64,000 bases of DNA from Theobroma cacao. Lineage: Eukaryota > Streptophyta > Magnoliopsida > Malvales > Malvaceae. Of the stretch, positions 1 through 10,500 are shown piece by piece. Location of the stretch: contig NC_030852.1 of the NCBI RefSeq assembly GCF_000208745.1, positions 4,058,210 to 4,122,209 of the forward strand, read 5' to 3'. The translations under genes were made by a program, and so were the position numbers. The notes under the pieces were generated by a model, which was not told the DNA's origin, made no database searches, and saw nothing but the letters and a program-made list of their open reading frames with translations. The stretch's first letter is position 1, and the number at the start of each line of letters is the position of its first letter.

Positions 1-781
1 ATATCATTGCACATTAATATTTTTGTTTTCGAGTTTAAGCCCCGATGATGGGATCTTTCGGGGATCCTGCGAAGGCGGGTATTTCTCGAAAAGTTCCTTA
101 GGTGAAAAGATGTCCTCGGGTCTCACCAGTATGATGGGAGGGCTTGAGAACCATCTTTAATAAAAGGCTTTTGCCCGAGTTGGATTCATTATGCACAAAA
201 ATATTATTTTAAAAAGAAAACGTACGATGACCCCGATGACGGGAATTATTCGTCAAATTAGCGAAGGCGAATTTCTCGGATAATTCCCTAGGTGAGAGAA
301 TATCCCGAGTCCCACCAGTATAATGGGCGGATTCGAAAAATATCCTCAATAAAAGGTTGTTTGTTCGGCATTTTTATCTCACGCCATGCATTTCATCTCG
401 CCACCCATTTACATTCCATTTTAGGTTAAATAGGAGATAAAATAAAAAAAATAATAATTAAGGAAATCTAGTGAAGTTAAAAATTAAAGCCCAATAGGAT
501 AATCTAAAAATGGTACCGTTCATGGAACGGGCGTCTGAGGGATGCTAATCCTTCCCCGGGCGTAACCGTACTCTCGAACCTAAATCCAGGAAATTGTAGA
601 CCAGTCTAAGGTTCTTTTCGGAGGGCTTAAAATTAATTTAAGTTTTCATCGATTAGAATCGAGTCAATAGGTGGCCAATCGCACCTAGTAAAAAAGATTG
701 GTGGCGACTCCTAGTTTAATTTTTAGTGAGTTTTCACACCTACGTCTAGCGGTCGGGTTCCCGGACCCGCACGTTACGACA
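1..781 (+). mobile_element. 3' part of a Ty3/Gypsy LTR (truncated by window edge)
   Basis: The segment is richer in G+C than its surroundings and ends with the layout typical of Gypsy LTR 3' ends: a GGTGGCGACTCC-like block near 700, a run of CCCGGACCCGC, and a terminus ...TTACGACA followed by GGGAC. No ORF is present. The left end lies outside the window. No coding domain follows it on the right, where an unrelated LTR relic begins, so this is either a solo LTR or the edge of a deleted element. The Gypsy assignment rests on the motif pattern, not on a protein. Confidence 0.6.
40..365 (+). repeat. Two-copy imperfect tandem repeat inside the Gypsy LTR
   Basis: Two units of roughly 140 bp lie about 191 bp apart. 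Each begins CCCCGATGA(T/C)GGGA, passes through GCGAAGGCG and TTTCTCG, then CC(T)TAGGTGA, then CACCAGTAT(G/A)ATGGG, and ends near AATAAAAGG. The units differ by many substitutions, so the duplication is old. Such internal LTR tandem repeats often sit in U3. Confidence 0.75.
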
Positions 782-799
782 GGGACATATCTTGCTTGT

Positions 800-1890
800 T
801 CTTGGTTCACACTTGCCATATGAAGTCGTTGGTTGAGATAACTTAGAGATTAGGAAATGAGTTTCCTAAGTCTCAAATAAAAATGGTGGTGAAGCCTAAG
901 GGAACTAACATAAAAGAATATGAGAATAGACACTACACCATGCTTTCATTTCTTTTGGGATATATGATGAGGGAATGAATTATGTTGATAAACTGTATAT
1001 TGAAAGGTTGTCAAAGAACACTTTTACTCTTTTAACAATTTGGTGGCCATGATGTGTTGCTAGATACAACTCATGATTTATAGTATTCAATTAGTAATCT
1101 TAAGTTCACTTTGATTATAATTAAATGCTATTGCTAACATGTTAGGACCCTAATGGATTACACACAATAAGTCACAATTAGGACTAAATTTGGAGTGTGA
1201 TGATTTAAGTTGGACTAAAATCATGCACCAGGTTTTAAAGTCCAAAGACTTAATTAAAATTAGTTTAATTAAGCGTGAGGTCAATATTATGAATAGTTAT
1301 AATATTGAAGCCTTATAATAAAATAAAAAGGCTAGTTTTAACCTAGGTATAAATATCATATTTCAACTACTCTTCAACATAGAGTTATTAGAGAACACAC
1401 TAAACTAAGCACTCTAGCTGCCTCTTGTGTGAAGAACTTGGAGAAACACTTTTCTCTTTGCATTCAACCAAGAGTATTTGAAGAAGTGAGTAGAAAGGAC
1501 AAGCTGTTGTCCATTTTGCTAGCATAAAGGCATACTTGAAAGGCTCTTACCTTGAAGAAGGTTCCATTGCAGCTATGTGTGCATTTATTAGAGGCGAAGC
1601 ATTTAAGTGGCTAAGGTTTTCCTCATTCTTTGTCGTGTCTTGTAGGTCTAAAGAAACAAGAGGCGTTGCCATTATGGTCACTGAATTACTTGGCTAGGTA
1701 ATGGAAATTATAGATTAGTCCCTTTGGATTTGATTGTATTAAAACACTAAAGGGGATCCATAGGGTACAACATGAGCAATCTTGTGTTTTTCGATTCTGT
1801 TTGTTCTTGTCTATTTATTTCGCTGTGTGTATGATTCAATCATTGTTCTTTTTTCTTGTCGTTCCTATCAATAACATATATCTCATCAAT
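800..1890 (+). mobile_element. Eroded LTR relic related to element D LTRs
   Basis: Read on the plus strand this stretch follows, in the same order, the reverse complement of the D LTRs at 23592-25277 and 33457-35129. Shared blocks include the GTTTCCTAA block near 865, a CACTA(C)ACCATGCTTTCAT block near 930, AACATGTTAG followed by ACACACA near 1138, and an ATTAGAGG...AAGTGGCTAAGG block near 1590. It is much more diverged than the two D LTRs are from each other. No internal region or PBS is recognisable, so it is a partial or solo LTR. Both borders are approximate. Confidence 0.55.
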
Positions 1891-2222
1891 GAAATGATGG
1901 GTCCAGACTCGTGTCGAATAATTGATCAGGTCAAACTAGGCATGGTTGAAATGTATAGGGGTTCACCAATGAAAGAAAAGGGTTAAAAGTCATATTTTTA
2001 TATTAGTTAATAGAACAATAATTGATCATATTCAAAATACCCAAAGAATAATCAAATGTCATTGTCAGATTTCATTTCGATTTAAATATTACATTTTTTT
2101 AAAAACAAATTATAAAGCATATAAAAACACTTTACAAGTGTATTTTACATTATAATGTTTTAAAAGAGTTCATAAAATGAGTTATACAATCACAGTAGAT
2201 CAAATGCCTTTAAAAACTCGTA
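1891..2222. other. No recognisable feature
   Basis: AT-rich sequence between the LTR relic and the MITE. It has only short ORFs with no recognisable product and no repeat that I could tie to the rest of the window. Confidence 0.5.
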
Positions 2223-3131
2223 GGAGTTGTTAGGTTTAGGATAATTGAAAAATATTCTCTAGAATTTAACAATAACATGAAAAAATTACCCATTTAGTAT
2301 TGTTCACTTGATAATGTAGACCGTTATTTGACTTTACAAATGAGTTAGATTACTGTAAAACAAAGTAATCGTTTTACTATCATGACATAAGCCTATATGA
2401 GATTACCAAATTGTGGATCAAACTTTGTTTTTGATCAATTTTGCCTTTGCCCTAAATTTTTTCATAAACACTTTTACTCTTTTCTTAAAAGTGTAAAGAT
2501 AAATTTGCTTTCACATGTGGCATAATCTTATTTGTTTAGTTTTTTTAATTTTTAAAATTAAAATTTAAAAATAAAATATACAAAACTAATGTTTATAATT
2601 TCAATTAATAATTAAAAAATAAAAGAAGTTATATTTTATTAAAAATAAAGATTTAATTTTTTATTAAAAATTAAATTTAACTAAAATTTATAGATATTTT
2701 CATTAAAAATAAATTTAAGTCAATTAAAAATTTAAATAAAAATGCTTTAATTTAATTAAAAATTAAATTAAATTTTAAAAAATAAAAAATATAATTTTGA
2801 TTTAATTAAAAATTAAATTTATTATTCTGAATTTTATATAACTTTTAAAATTATAAAAAATATTTCTAAAGAATAAAAAATTAATTTTTATTAAAAATAA
2901 ATATATAAAAAATTTAATACTTAAGAACTTTTTCATATTATCATAATTTTTCCTAAGAGTAATACCATCAAACCAAACACTATAATCTTATATACCCATT
3001 AATATATTGGTCAACCTAAACAATGTAATAATTTATTGCCTTTAAATGTCTAGACATACTTTATTACATAGGTGAATACTTGAAAATCTTATTATCATGG
3101 TAATGTTTTCAAATCCTAAACCAAACAACCC
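2223..3131. mobile_element. Probable MITE with long imperfect terminal inverted repeats
   Basis: The left end (GGAGTTGTTAGGTTTAGGAT...) matches the reverse complement of the right end (GGGTTGTTTGGTTTAGGAT...). The inverted similarity continues inward for about 100 bp: a TTCAC...TAGAC...TTA block near 2310 pairs with its counterpart near 3075. The interior is extremely AT-rich and noncoding. A GGGTTGTTTGGTTT-like terminus is common among plant hAT- and CACTA-derived MITEs. I could not find a clear target-site duplication, so the superfamily is open and the exact ends may be off by a few bases. Confidence 0.5.
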
Positions 3132-3513
3132 TTTAATATGTTTTAAAACAACTCAAATTGCGAAAATAAGTCCAATTGTAAGTGCCAAATTTTACATCAT
3201 GAATTTTGAATAATTAATAAGATAATTTGAATCGAATGGAAAAAAATTAAAATATGAAATATTATTGAGATAATTAAAAGACGTGTCAATAAACCTTTAG
3301 CAGTGTCAATCAATATTATGCTTACAAGAGATAATGATGGATAATTCATATTTTTTTTACTTAATTTGGTTTGACACATGTTTTTCATTTTAATTTTTTT
3401 TCTTGATAACTATCTCCAAAGGGATAAATATAGCTAATTATCATTATGTTAAGATGGACAACTAAATTTATCCTTTAATCTTAATTATTTGTATCACTGA
3501 ATCTCAAGCTTTT
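3132..3513. other. No recognisable feature
   Basis: AT-rich intergenic sequence between the MITE and the left LTR of element C. Only a short minus-strand ORF without recognisable similarity is present. Confidence 0.5.
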
Positions 3514-4866
3514 TGTTGGTCCTATCGGAGTGCTAAAGTGGGGTGAATAGTACTAAAAAAATTTAAGCTCAGCCTTTTTTGAGTGATAGAACTTTTAACC
3601 AATTGGAGGGAGATGGACGTAAACCTCGTGGTAACTAAAAGACACCAAGTGAGGAAAGGTGTAGAGAAGTGGACAGTGCAAGACTATTTATAGTGGCTTA
3701 GTTCCTTTGACCTAAATCCATTACCTTGATCTCCCAATCAAGGATTTTCAACCCAACTTCATTATACTAGTAGAATTAATAACTTCCACTAAGTTTTTAC
3801 AAGGTGAGCTTCTAACCTAAGCTTTAATCTCTTACAATAAGCTTTAGAGTGTTTCCTACACTCTAATTTTCCAAGAAAGAGAAGAAAAAGAAGTACAACT
3901 CTGACTCTTTACATATATGAAAATATTACAACTAAATTCAAACACTTTTTTTTTTAGATTTAAAATGAAGAACAAGTGTTTTTTATGAAGGATATTTTAC
4001 TTTTTGCTCAAAATGGCTATTCTTTCTTCAAATAGACTTTCTTTGATTGTTAGAGCTTCTTTTTATACTTGGAGAGTCAGATTTTTCTGTTAGAGATAGT
4101 TCCTAGATATTGGAGACAACTCTAATGCCATTCTATCCGTTATTTTGTCTTCTGGTGCTTTAATTCAAATGGGCTGACAAAGTTTGGCTAACTAGTTACA
4201 AGCAGCTTTAACTGATTGTAGCTTCTCTATCTTGAACTACAATGCTCTCTGCCTTGATCGATTATAGGAGGCTCTAACCAATTAAGAGATCATTGTCTTC
4301 AAGCTTCTCTATTTCAGTAGACTTCCTTTAACTTGTTAACTCTCGCTTTAGTTGATTGGAGCATAACTTCCTTTAACCTTAATCGATTAACACAAGCTCT
4401 AATCAATTAAAAAATTCTTCAAATTTCCACTTCTTCATTTTGGCTCCTTCAACGGTCAACTTCACTTTAAATTTGAATTTTGATGCTTGGAGATTCTTCA
4501 AGTTTTGTGCTCTAACCGACTAACTTTATACCTTAACCGATTAGTATATATAAGTTTTCCTTTGTTCAGCACCTTCTTAATCAATTAAGCCTAATGTTAA
4601 CTGATTAACATTTTTCTGTTTTATTTTAACTTATAGCCCAACCATTCCTTAATTGATTAAAGCATTTTGATAATCAGTTACTAATGTTCTGTCTTCACAA
4701 AATCTTTCCATTTTTCACACTTTAACTGATTAGACTATCTATTACATGATCTTGCTTTCAATTATTCATTTTATTGAGGAAAGATATCCTGCACACTTAA
4801 TTAAAGAAGTTAGACATTAATGAATAAGGAATGTTTGGTTATCATAAAAAACATATGGAGTCAACA
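3514..4866 (-). repeat. 3' LTR of element C
   Basis: Runs TGTTGGTCCT...GGAGTCAACA, the same termini as the LTRs of A but longer (1353 bp) and strongly diverged. It is read on the minus strand. It carries paired palindromes of the AATCGATT type, for example centred at 4259/4279 and 4384/4404, in place of the GTCGAC type seen in A, E and F. A T-rich block right after it (4867 on) is a decayed polypurine tract on the minus strand. Confidence 0.8.
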
Positions 4867-5035
4867 TTCTCTTTTTTTTTTTATGATTATAAAACATTCC
4901 TAGATTAAGAGTGCAATGTTTGTATATAAAAAGAATTAATGTGCAGATTTGGGATTGCTCTTCCTAAATATGTGCTTCCCCTAAATATATGTTCTAATAA
5001 GATTATCCAACATCAAGGCATTCGATCACAAGAAC

Positions 5036-5178
5036 ATATATATATATATATATATTTATATATGTATGTATATGTATATATATACATATTTATATATGTA
5101 TATATTTATACAAATTTATATATGTATATATATACATATATAAATATGTATATATATATTTATATATATGTATATAAT
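5036..5178. repeat. AT-rich microsatellite (TA/TATG/TATT)n
   Basis: About 140 bp of alternating TA with interspersed GTATATA and TTTATA units. It is nearly self-complementary throughout and lies in the 3' untranslated part of element C. The 99-codon ORF across it is low-complexity tyrosine/isoleucine sequence and is not a gene. Confidence 0.9.
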
Positions 5179-5449
5179 CAATGTTCAACCATTCAACATA
5201 AGTTCAACATAAAATTACAAAATCTCAGCACAACATAAACATAAATATAATTCTTTCATAAAACCATAAGCATTAAACTATTGTTCCATAAACCATGCCA
5301 TTAAACATACCCAAACAGAAACAATGAAAGCTTAACTTAAAGACTGAGTTTGTCTTGCCTATCTTTCCTACCAACTTTGCTTCTTACTCCTATTTTCCTA
5401 CCTTTTTACTTCTCCCCTTTTTTATCATCATATAAAAAAGGGTCCTAAT

Positions 5450-5941
5450 TTGAGTCCAAGGAGAGTGCGATTCATTAGTGCCAAAATGCATTTTGAGGGG
5501 TTTAGGAGAAGAGTTGGATGGAGAGTCAGATGATGAGGATGAAGAAAAGGAGGTGGAAGAGATGATCTAGGGTGTTGCATGCTTAAAAAACTGTTAAGTG
5601 GAGGTTAAAGTCAATCTGGTTGATTTTCTTCTTTTGAAGGTTGAGGTCTTAGTAGCCATAGTTTTCCTACCTTTACTAGTAGGTTTCTGGGATGTCTGTC
5701 CAGCAACTTCTGTTTTCCCTTTGTCTTGGACTGGTTGATTGGTAATCTCTTCAGATTTTTTCTAAGCCAATTGAATTGCTTCCTCCATTCTTGCCCTTTC
5801 TCTTTCCTGATCAGCTTTGGCCTTTTTTAGTAGATCATTTATGAACTGAGAGACCTCTATCTCTTCTGATTTTGTGGGAGAATTGTTGTTCCCTTTTTTT
5901 TACTAGAGGTTGTGCTTCATTCAACTTTACTTCAAGAAACT
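5450..5941 (-). pseudogene. Extra ORF of element C, C-terminal remnant
   Basis: Minus-strand remains of the basic, Ser/Pro/Lys-rich tail of the extra ORF. The traces match the order seen in A, E and F: an acidic/Met-rich block near 5870, Lys/Ala-rich stretches near 5640-5760, then a Ser-rich end near 5480-5560. It is broken by several stops. It is separated from the rest of the ORF by R1. Borders are approximate. Confidence 0.5.
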
Positions 5942-7383
5942 TGTTAGTTAAAATTCTTCTATGTAAATATACGTATTGAATAAGTAGTATATAAGCAAGT
6001 AGAGTATTGATCCCACAGAGAATTGATCTAAAATTTTACTAAGTACTAAAATTATAATAATTTAATCTTATCCAAACAATCAATATCGAATAATTAAATT
6101 AACTAACTAAAAATACTTAACCAAAATTTAAACTAAGAAAAATCAAAATAATAATAACTTAAGTAAATACCAAATCACACAAGCTTAGGATTACAATATC
6201 TCTCACACTTCATCTAATCTTACCTCTTTTTCTTAACTTATTTCAATGTGTTGAATTGCTAACTTAGAGGCCTAATTTATTTACAAAGATCTTCCGACTC
6301 ATTTTATAAAAATATCTATTTTAAACAAAACACTATATCTTTATGTGAATTGAAGTTAAAATAGATTTATTAAGTTTAGGCTCTAATTTGGCTACATATG
6401 TCTTATAAGTATATTCCTATCTTATACGTAAATCAATTAATATAATCATATACTATCTCAATTTTAGTTTACACTAAACTCCCTTTCCCAAGTGTGTTTA
6501 GGTTCCTAAATCAATTTAATTGGTGGCCAAGCAATTAAAAACATTAAGAACAAATTGGAATAAATAATTCAATTCCTATTAAAGATAAGTAAGAAAGAGA
6601 TTAAAAATTTAGATTACATGTGAGCTCGATTGCAATCTTAGAAAAAGAAAATTAGTTACTTATGATCGCGAGCAAAAATAACATTATAATAATTTCAACC
6701 ATTGAGAGTAACAAGAAAAATAAAAGCCAAAGAAGAAAACAAAACAAATGTTTGCCACCTTACTTTCCAAGTTTCAGCCTTAACTTCTAGCTTCTTAAAT
6801 CTCCAAAGTTGTCTACCCTTATGTTCTTAAAAATATCCTATTTATACTAATAAACTTAACCTATAGTTCTTGAAGTTGACCTATGATTTAATTGGGCTTA
6901 AAAGTGTAATGAGAGGCCCAAAAAATCAATTGTCAGTCTTTTAAAATTTCCATTCTCGAGACAGTACATCTAGCCATTTTCTAATGCAATTTTCTCTATC
7001 TTAGAGGTAGAACTGGTAAAGTGATCTTCATAAATTGTAGCTTTGTCTCTTATCTTTCCAATGGTCCAAGAATTGCATCATTTGGAGTTCTGTAACATGA
7101 GTTATGACCAAAATACTGAAACATGTGCAAGTAGACTTTCGGGTTTTTCAACACCTTACTTTCCAAAATTAAGCCCAATTTCCTTAGTTCCTAAAATAAA
7201 TATAAAAAACTAACAAATAATAACCAAATTAAAAGAAATGACATAGAATTAAAATAAGTCACTTAAAAATAAACTAATTATAAAAATAACTAAAAATAAC
7301 TAAATTATAATTGAAAATTGAAGACTTAGCTAATATTTAATAATAAAATTAGACTAAAATAATTCTATAAAATAGAATTATCA
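5942..7383 (-). mobile_element. R1: solo-LTR-like repeat (copy 1 of 2)
   Basis: Begins TGTTAGTTAAAATTC and ends ATAGAATTATCA, a TG...CA structure. It matches R2 at 19513-20952 over its full length in the same orientation. A CTATG...TACGTAT...GATCCCACAGAGAATTGATCT block near the left edge is, read on the minus strand, like the 3' end of Athila-type Gypsy LTRs; this family assignment is inference. ACTTG occurs at 5939-5943 and again at 7383-7387, which fits a 5-bp target duplication if the element is trimmed by one or two bases. No internal domain or second LTR is present. It splits the tail of the extra ORF of C. Confidence 0.65.
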
Positions 7384-8605
7384 CTTGTTCACTTGCCTGT
7401 TCTTATTAAACTTCTTTTTCTTTCTCATTCTCTTCTATGGTTGACTCATTTTCCTTTATCTTTTCTTTTTGTTCAGCTTTTGGTTTTTTTCAGAATTTCC
7501 CTTCTTATGTTGATTCTTACATTCATTCTCAGGTATTTCTTTTCCAATTTCCCCTTCATGATCAAAAACAGGAACCTTAAACTATTTTGTAGCAGTTCTT
7601 TCAATGGATTGACTTAAAGCAGTGGTTGAAACTTCGGAGGTAGGAAGTTTTGTTTCCTTGGCCTAATGTAATAGGGCTTCAAGCTACTAAGTTTCTCTTC
7701 AATCTTAGTAATATTTACAGCCTGTTTAGTTAACTTCTCGTCAATTCTCATGAGTAGGTTAAACATCATTTCACCTTGAGGAAGAGGTTCACTAACTCTG
7801 CTATAAGGTGTTGAAATACTTATAGTATGAAGGGGTAGAGGTGTATTTTTGGTGATTTTTATGCATTCATTCTTCTCGATCTTGTAGCCCATTTTTAGAA
7901 CACTCCCTAAAATTATCCCCTGATCCTTGTTTCTTGTTAGATCAGATTGAAACCTTACACTTCAAACTCTTTTCTTTTTCACTAGAGTTGTAATAATGTT
8001 GCCATATGGCAAGTTTGCTTTATCTCCCAAGAAGGTTGCCCTAATTCTCTCTACTATATACTTTCCTATATTTAGTGGAATTTCATTAAATACTACATTC
8101 ATTAGCCACAAGTCCTATGCACTAATATAGCTAAAATTGTGACTCTTGCCATATAGAGTGGTTGCAATGAAATAGTGTTAGATCCTAAGTTGAGCATTCT
8201 TAATCTCGCTAGCATAGCTTTTGAAGGGAAACTTTTCTTTTCTTCCAATTACAATCTCCCAAAGATGATTGGGATCATATTTTTTTATCATTTTGAACTC
8301 TCTTACTTCAAATTCTATTTTGAGAAACTTTCCTAAATCTTGGGCATTAATTTGAAAATCTCTACCATTTAGGAACACATTCAAGCTATCTTTAGCAAAT
8401 CCTTCTTGATTTTCCAAATTCAGTTTTGTTTACAGCAATGCTAGAATAAAATTCTTTAACCAAGGAAGGGCTAAACATCTTATCCCTAAATGTACTTATA
8501 TACCTTAGTTTTAACATTTCAAAATATCATTTTAAATCCTTTTTCACTGCCAATGCATCACTAAAACTAGCTTAGTCAAAGAACTTTCCACAAGAAATTA
8601 TAACA
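7384..8605 (-). pseudogene. Extra ORF of element C, central part
   Basis: Two open pieces survive, 7614-7892 (a block with FNLLMRIDEKLT and a following coiled-coil-like helix) and 8178-8417 (block with NVFLNGRDFQ and KYDPNHLWEIV). They line up with the same blocks of the extra ORF in A, E and F. The stretch between them (near 7960-8160) holds the conserved LPYGN...I and ALL/DLWL-like blocks in decayed form. The reading frame is broken several times. At 8605 the ORF is cut by element A and resumes at 18800. Confidence 0.75.
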
Positions 8606-9706
8606 TGTTGGTCCCAAGAATATGTGCTAGAGGGGGGTGAATAGCACAAATCAGCTTTTGACAAGATGAGGAACTAATTTTCAGCACAAAGAAAATAAAA
8701 ACAGAGTAGACAATGCATAGCAATTTAGAGTGGTTCGATCCAAGACCTACATTCACTACCTTGATTATCCAACAAAGGATTTTCCCAACAATTCATTAAG
8801 AACCGATAAAATTCACAAGCTTTCACCAAGCTTTACAATGGCTTTTACAAGGCTCAACCAAAACCTTTTACACTAGTTTTTCCCGGGCTAAACTAAAACC
8901 CAACACCTAACTTTTCAAGGCTAAGTTAGAACCTTAACACCTTTAAGCAATCCTTGCTTGAAACAACCACTTAGAGTGACTCCCTCACTTTAAGAATACA
9001 AGAAGAGAAGTAAAAGAAAGTACCTATGATCGCAAGTTGATCTAAATGGTACACGGTTGAGTGCAGAATACAAATACAAAGGATGGACGTTTAACTGCAG
9101 TGAGATGAAGAGAGAATTTTTAGGTTTTTCAGCTCTTTGTGACTCAAATCCTTTCGAAACTTCCAAAAGATTGTTTCTAACTATTGGGGGACTCTTTTAT
9201 ACTTGGAGAAACATCTCTGATGGCAGTTTGACAGTTTTCTAGCCGTTGGAGATAGTTTGGAGTCGGTTTTATTTGTTACTCTGTCTTTTAGTGCAGATTT
9301 CAAACTTGTAAGTAGAATGCTCTTAGTCGATTAATCGATATCTTAGTTGACAAAGTTGTCTCTATTTTCTGCTCCCTATCTCTAGCAGTTCTGGCAGCAA
9401 GCACTTAGTCGACTAGCTCATTTCTTGGTTAACTAAGTTGGTTCTGTTTCTCAATATTATTCAACCCACCATTTCTCCAATTTGAATCTTGGCCAACTAA
9501 CATTCTTCCTTATTCAACTAATGAGATTCCTCCTTGTTAAGCAGTCATGTCTTATTATTTTTATCTCCCTTTTTCTTTTTATATATACACTTTGAAAGAT
9601 TGATTTATTAATTTCATTCATTAATTTTCCTGCACACTTAAGTAAAGGCATTAGATACAAATGAATGAGAATGTTTTATTATCATCAAAGACTAATGGAG
9701 CCAACA
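8606..9706 (-). repeat. 3' LTR of element A
   Basis: TGTTGGTCCC...GGAGCCAACA, nearly identical to 17692-18794. Contains two palindrome pairs, starting 9322/9342 and 9404/9424, each 20 bp apart. The GGGACCAACA end is the 3' terminus on the minus strand. Confidence 0.93.
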
Positions 9707-9719
9707 ATCTCCCCTTTTT
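9707..9719 (-). other. Polypurine tract of element A
   Basis: Reads AAAAAGGGGAGAT on the minus strand, immediately before the TGTTGG start of the 3' LTR. This is the plus-strand primer position for reverse transcription and is nearly the same as in E. Confidence 0.85.
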
Positions 9720-10500
9720 GATGATAACAAAACATTCCTTGATTAACAGCATAGTGTCTTTTTACTTATTTTTATTTTTTACAGAAAATGAGAATAACTC
9801 CCCTTAAGCATATGCTCCCCCTTAGTTTGTGCATATTTTGCTTACTTTATTCCAGTAAATTTTATTCTTGTTATATAGAAAACAAAATTGTACATTTAGA
9901 ATATACATATGTGCAGCAATATAGAGTGATTTGCAGCAAGAAAGTATTAATAGATTGTCATTAAACTTTCAGCAGTAAGTGTTGACAGATTTTCATCAAT
10001 TTTTCAGCGGCTGTCAATAGTTAATTTTGATTAGATTTTGTCTTCATCTTTTATGTTTCAACTGATACATTATACACAACATTTATATCTATTCACAAAC
10101 ATAAATTATTTACAGAAATTAATTGTCAGCATATAATTCAATATAAAAACAACAGCAGATTTTGTCAACAACAGTAATAAAATAGTAAAGATAGAAAATA
10201 TCAGTAAACTTCAATTTTTAGCAGTCGAACATCATAATCATATCATCATCCATTTATTAAACAACTATATAGATAACCAAATTAAAACTGAGTGTTCAAG
10301 TGCCATCATGGCATAACCAGCAGGAAAACAAAAACAATAGTCAATATTCTTAAAATGCCCCTTGTTAATTTCTGATAATTTTTTGTACCTCTAGCCTAAC
10401 ATTTTTTTATTAACATTTTTTTTATTAATTCTTAGGTTTCTATTTCCCTGGTTATTGCTACTCTACTCCTCTTTTTTGTCAACATCAAATTAAGGAGTTT
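9720..10500 (-). other. Noncoding 3' leader between extra ORF and polypurine tract of A
   Basis: No ORF of note. The corresponding stretches in E (46388-47189) and F (55872-56646) share a pattern of CTGTCAACA, CTGCTGA(A/T) and GCACACTA-like blocks in sense orientation. Confidence 0.6.

Noticed and set aside
4251..4720. Possible CRISPR-like or satellite array from the repeated TTAACCGATTA strings
   Set aside because: The repeats are short paired palindromes with non-constant wider spacing inside an LTR; no equal-length spacers.
4939..5238. 99-codon ORF over the TA microsatellite
   Set aside because: Low-complexity Tyr/Ile repeat made by (TA)n; not a protein gene.
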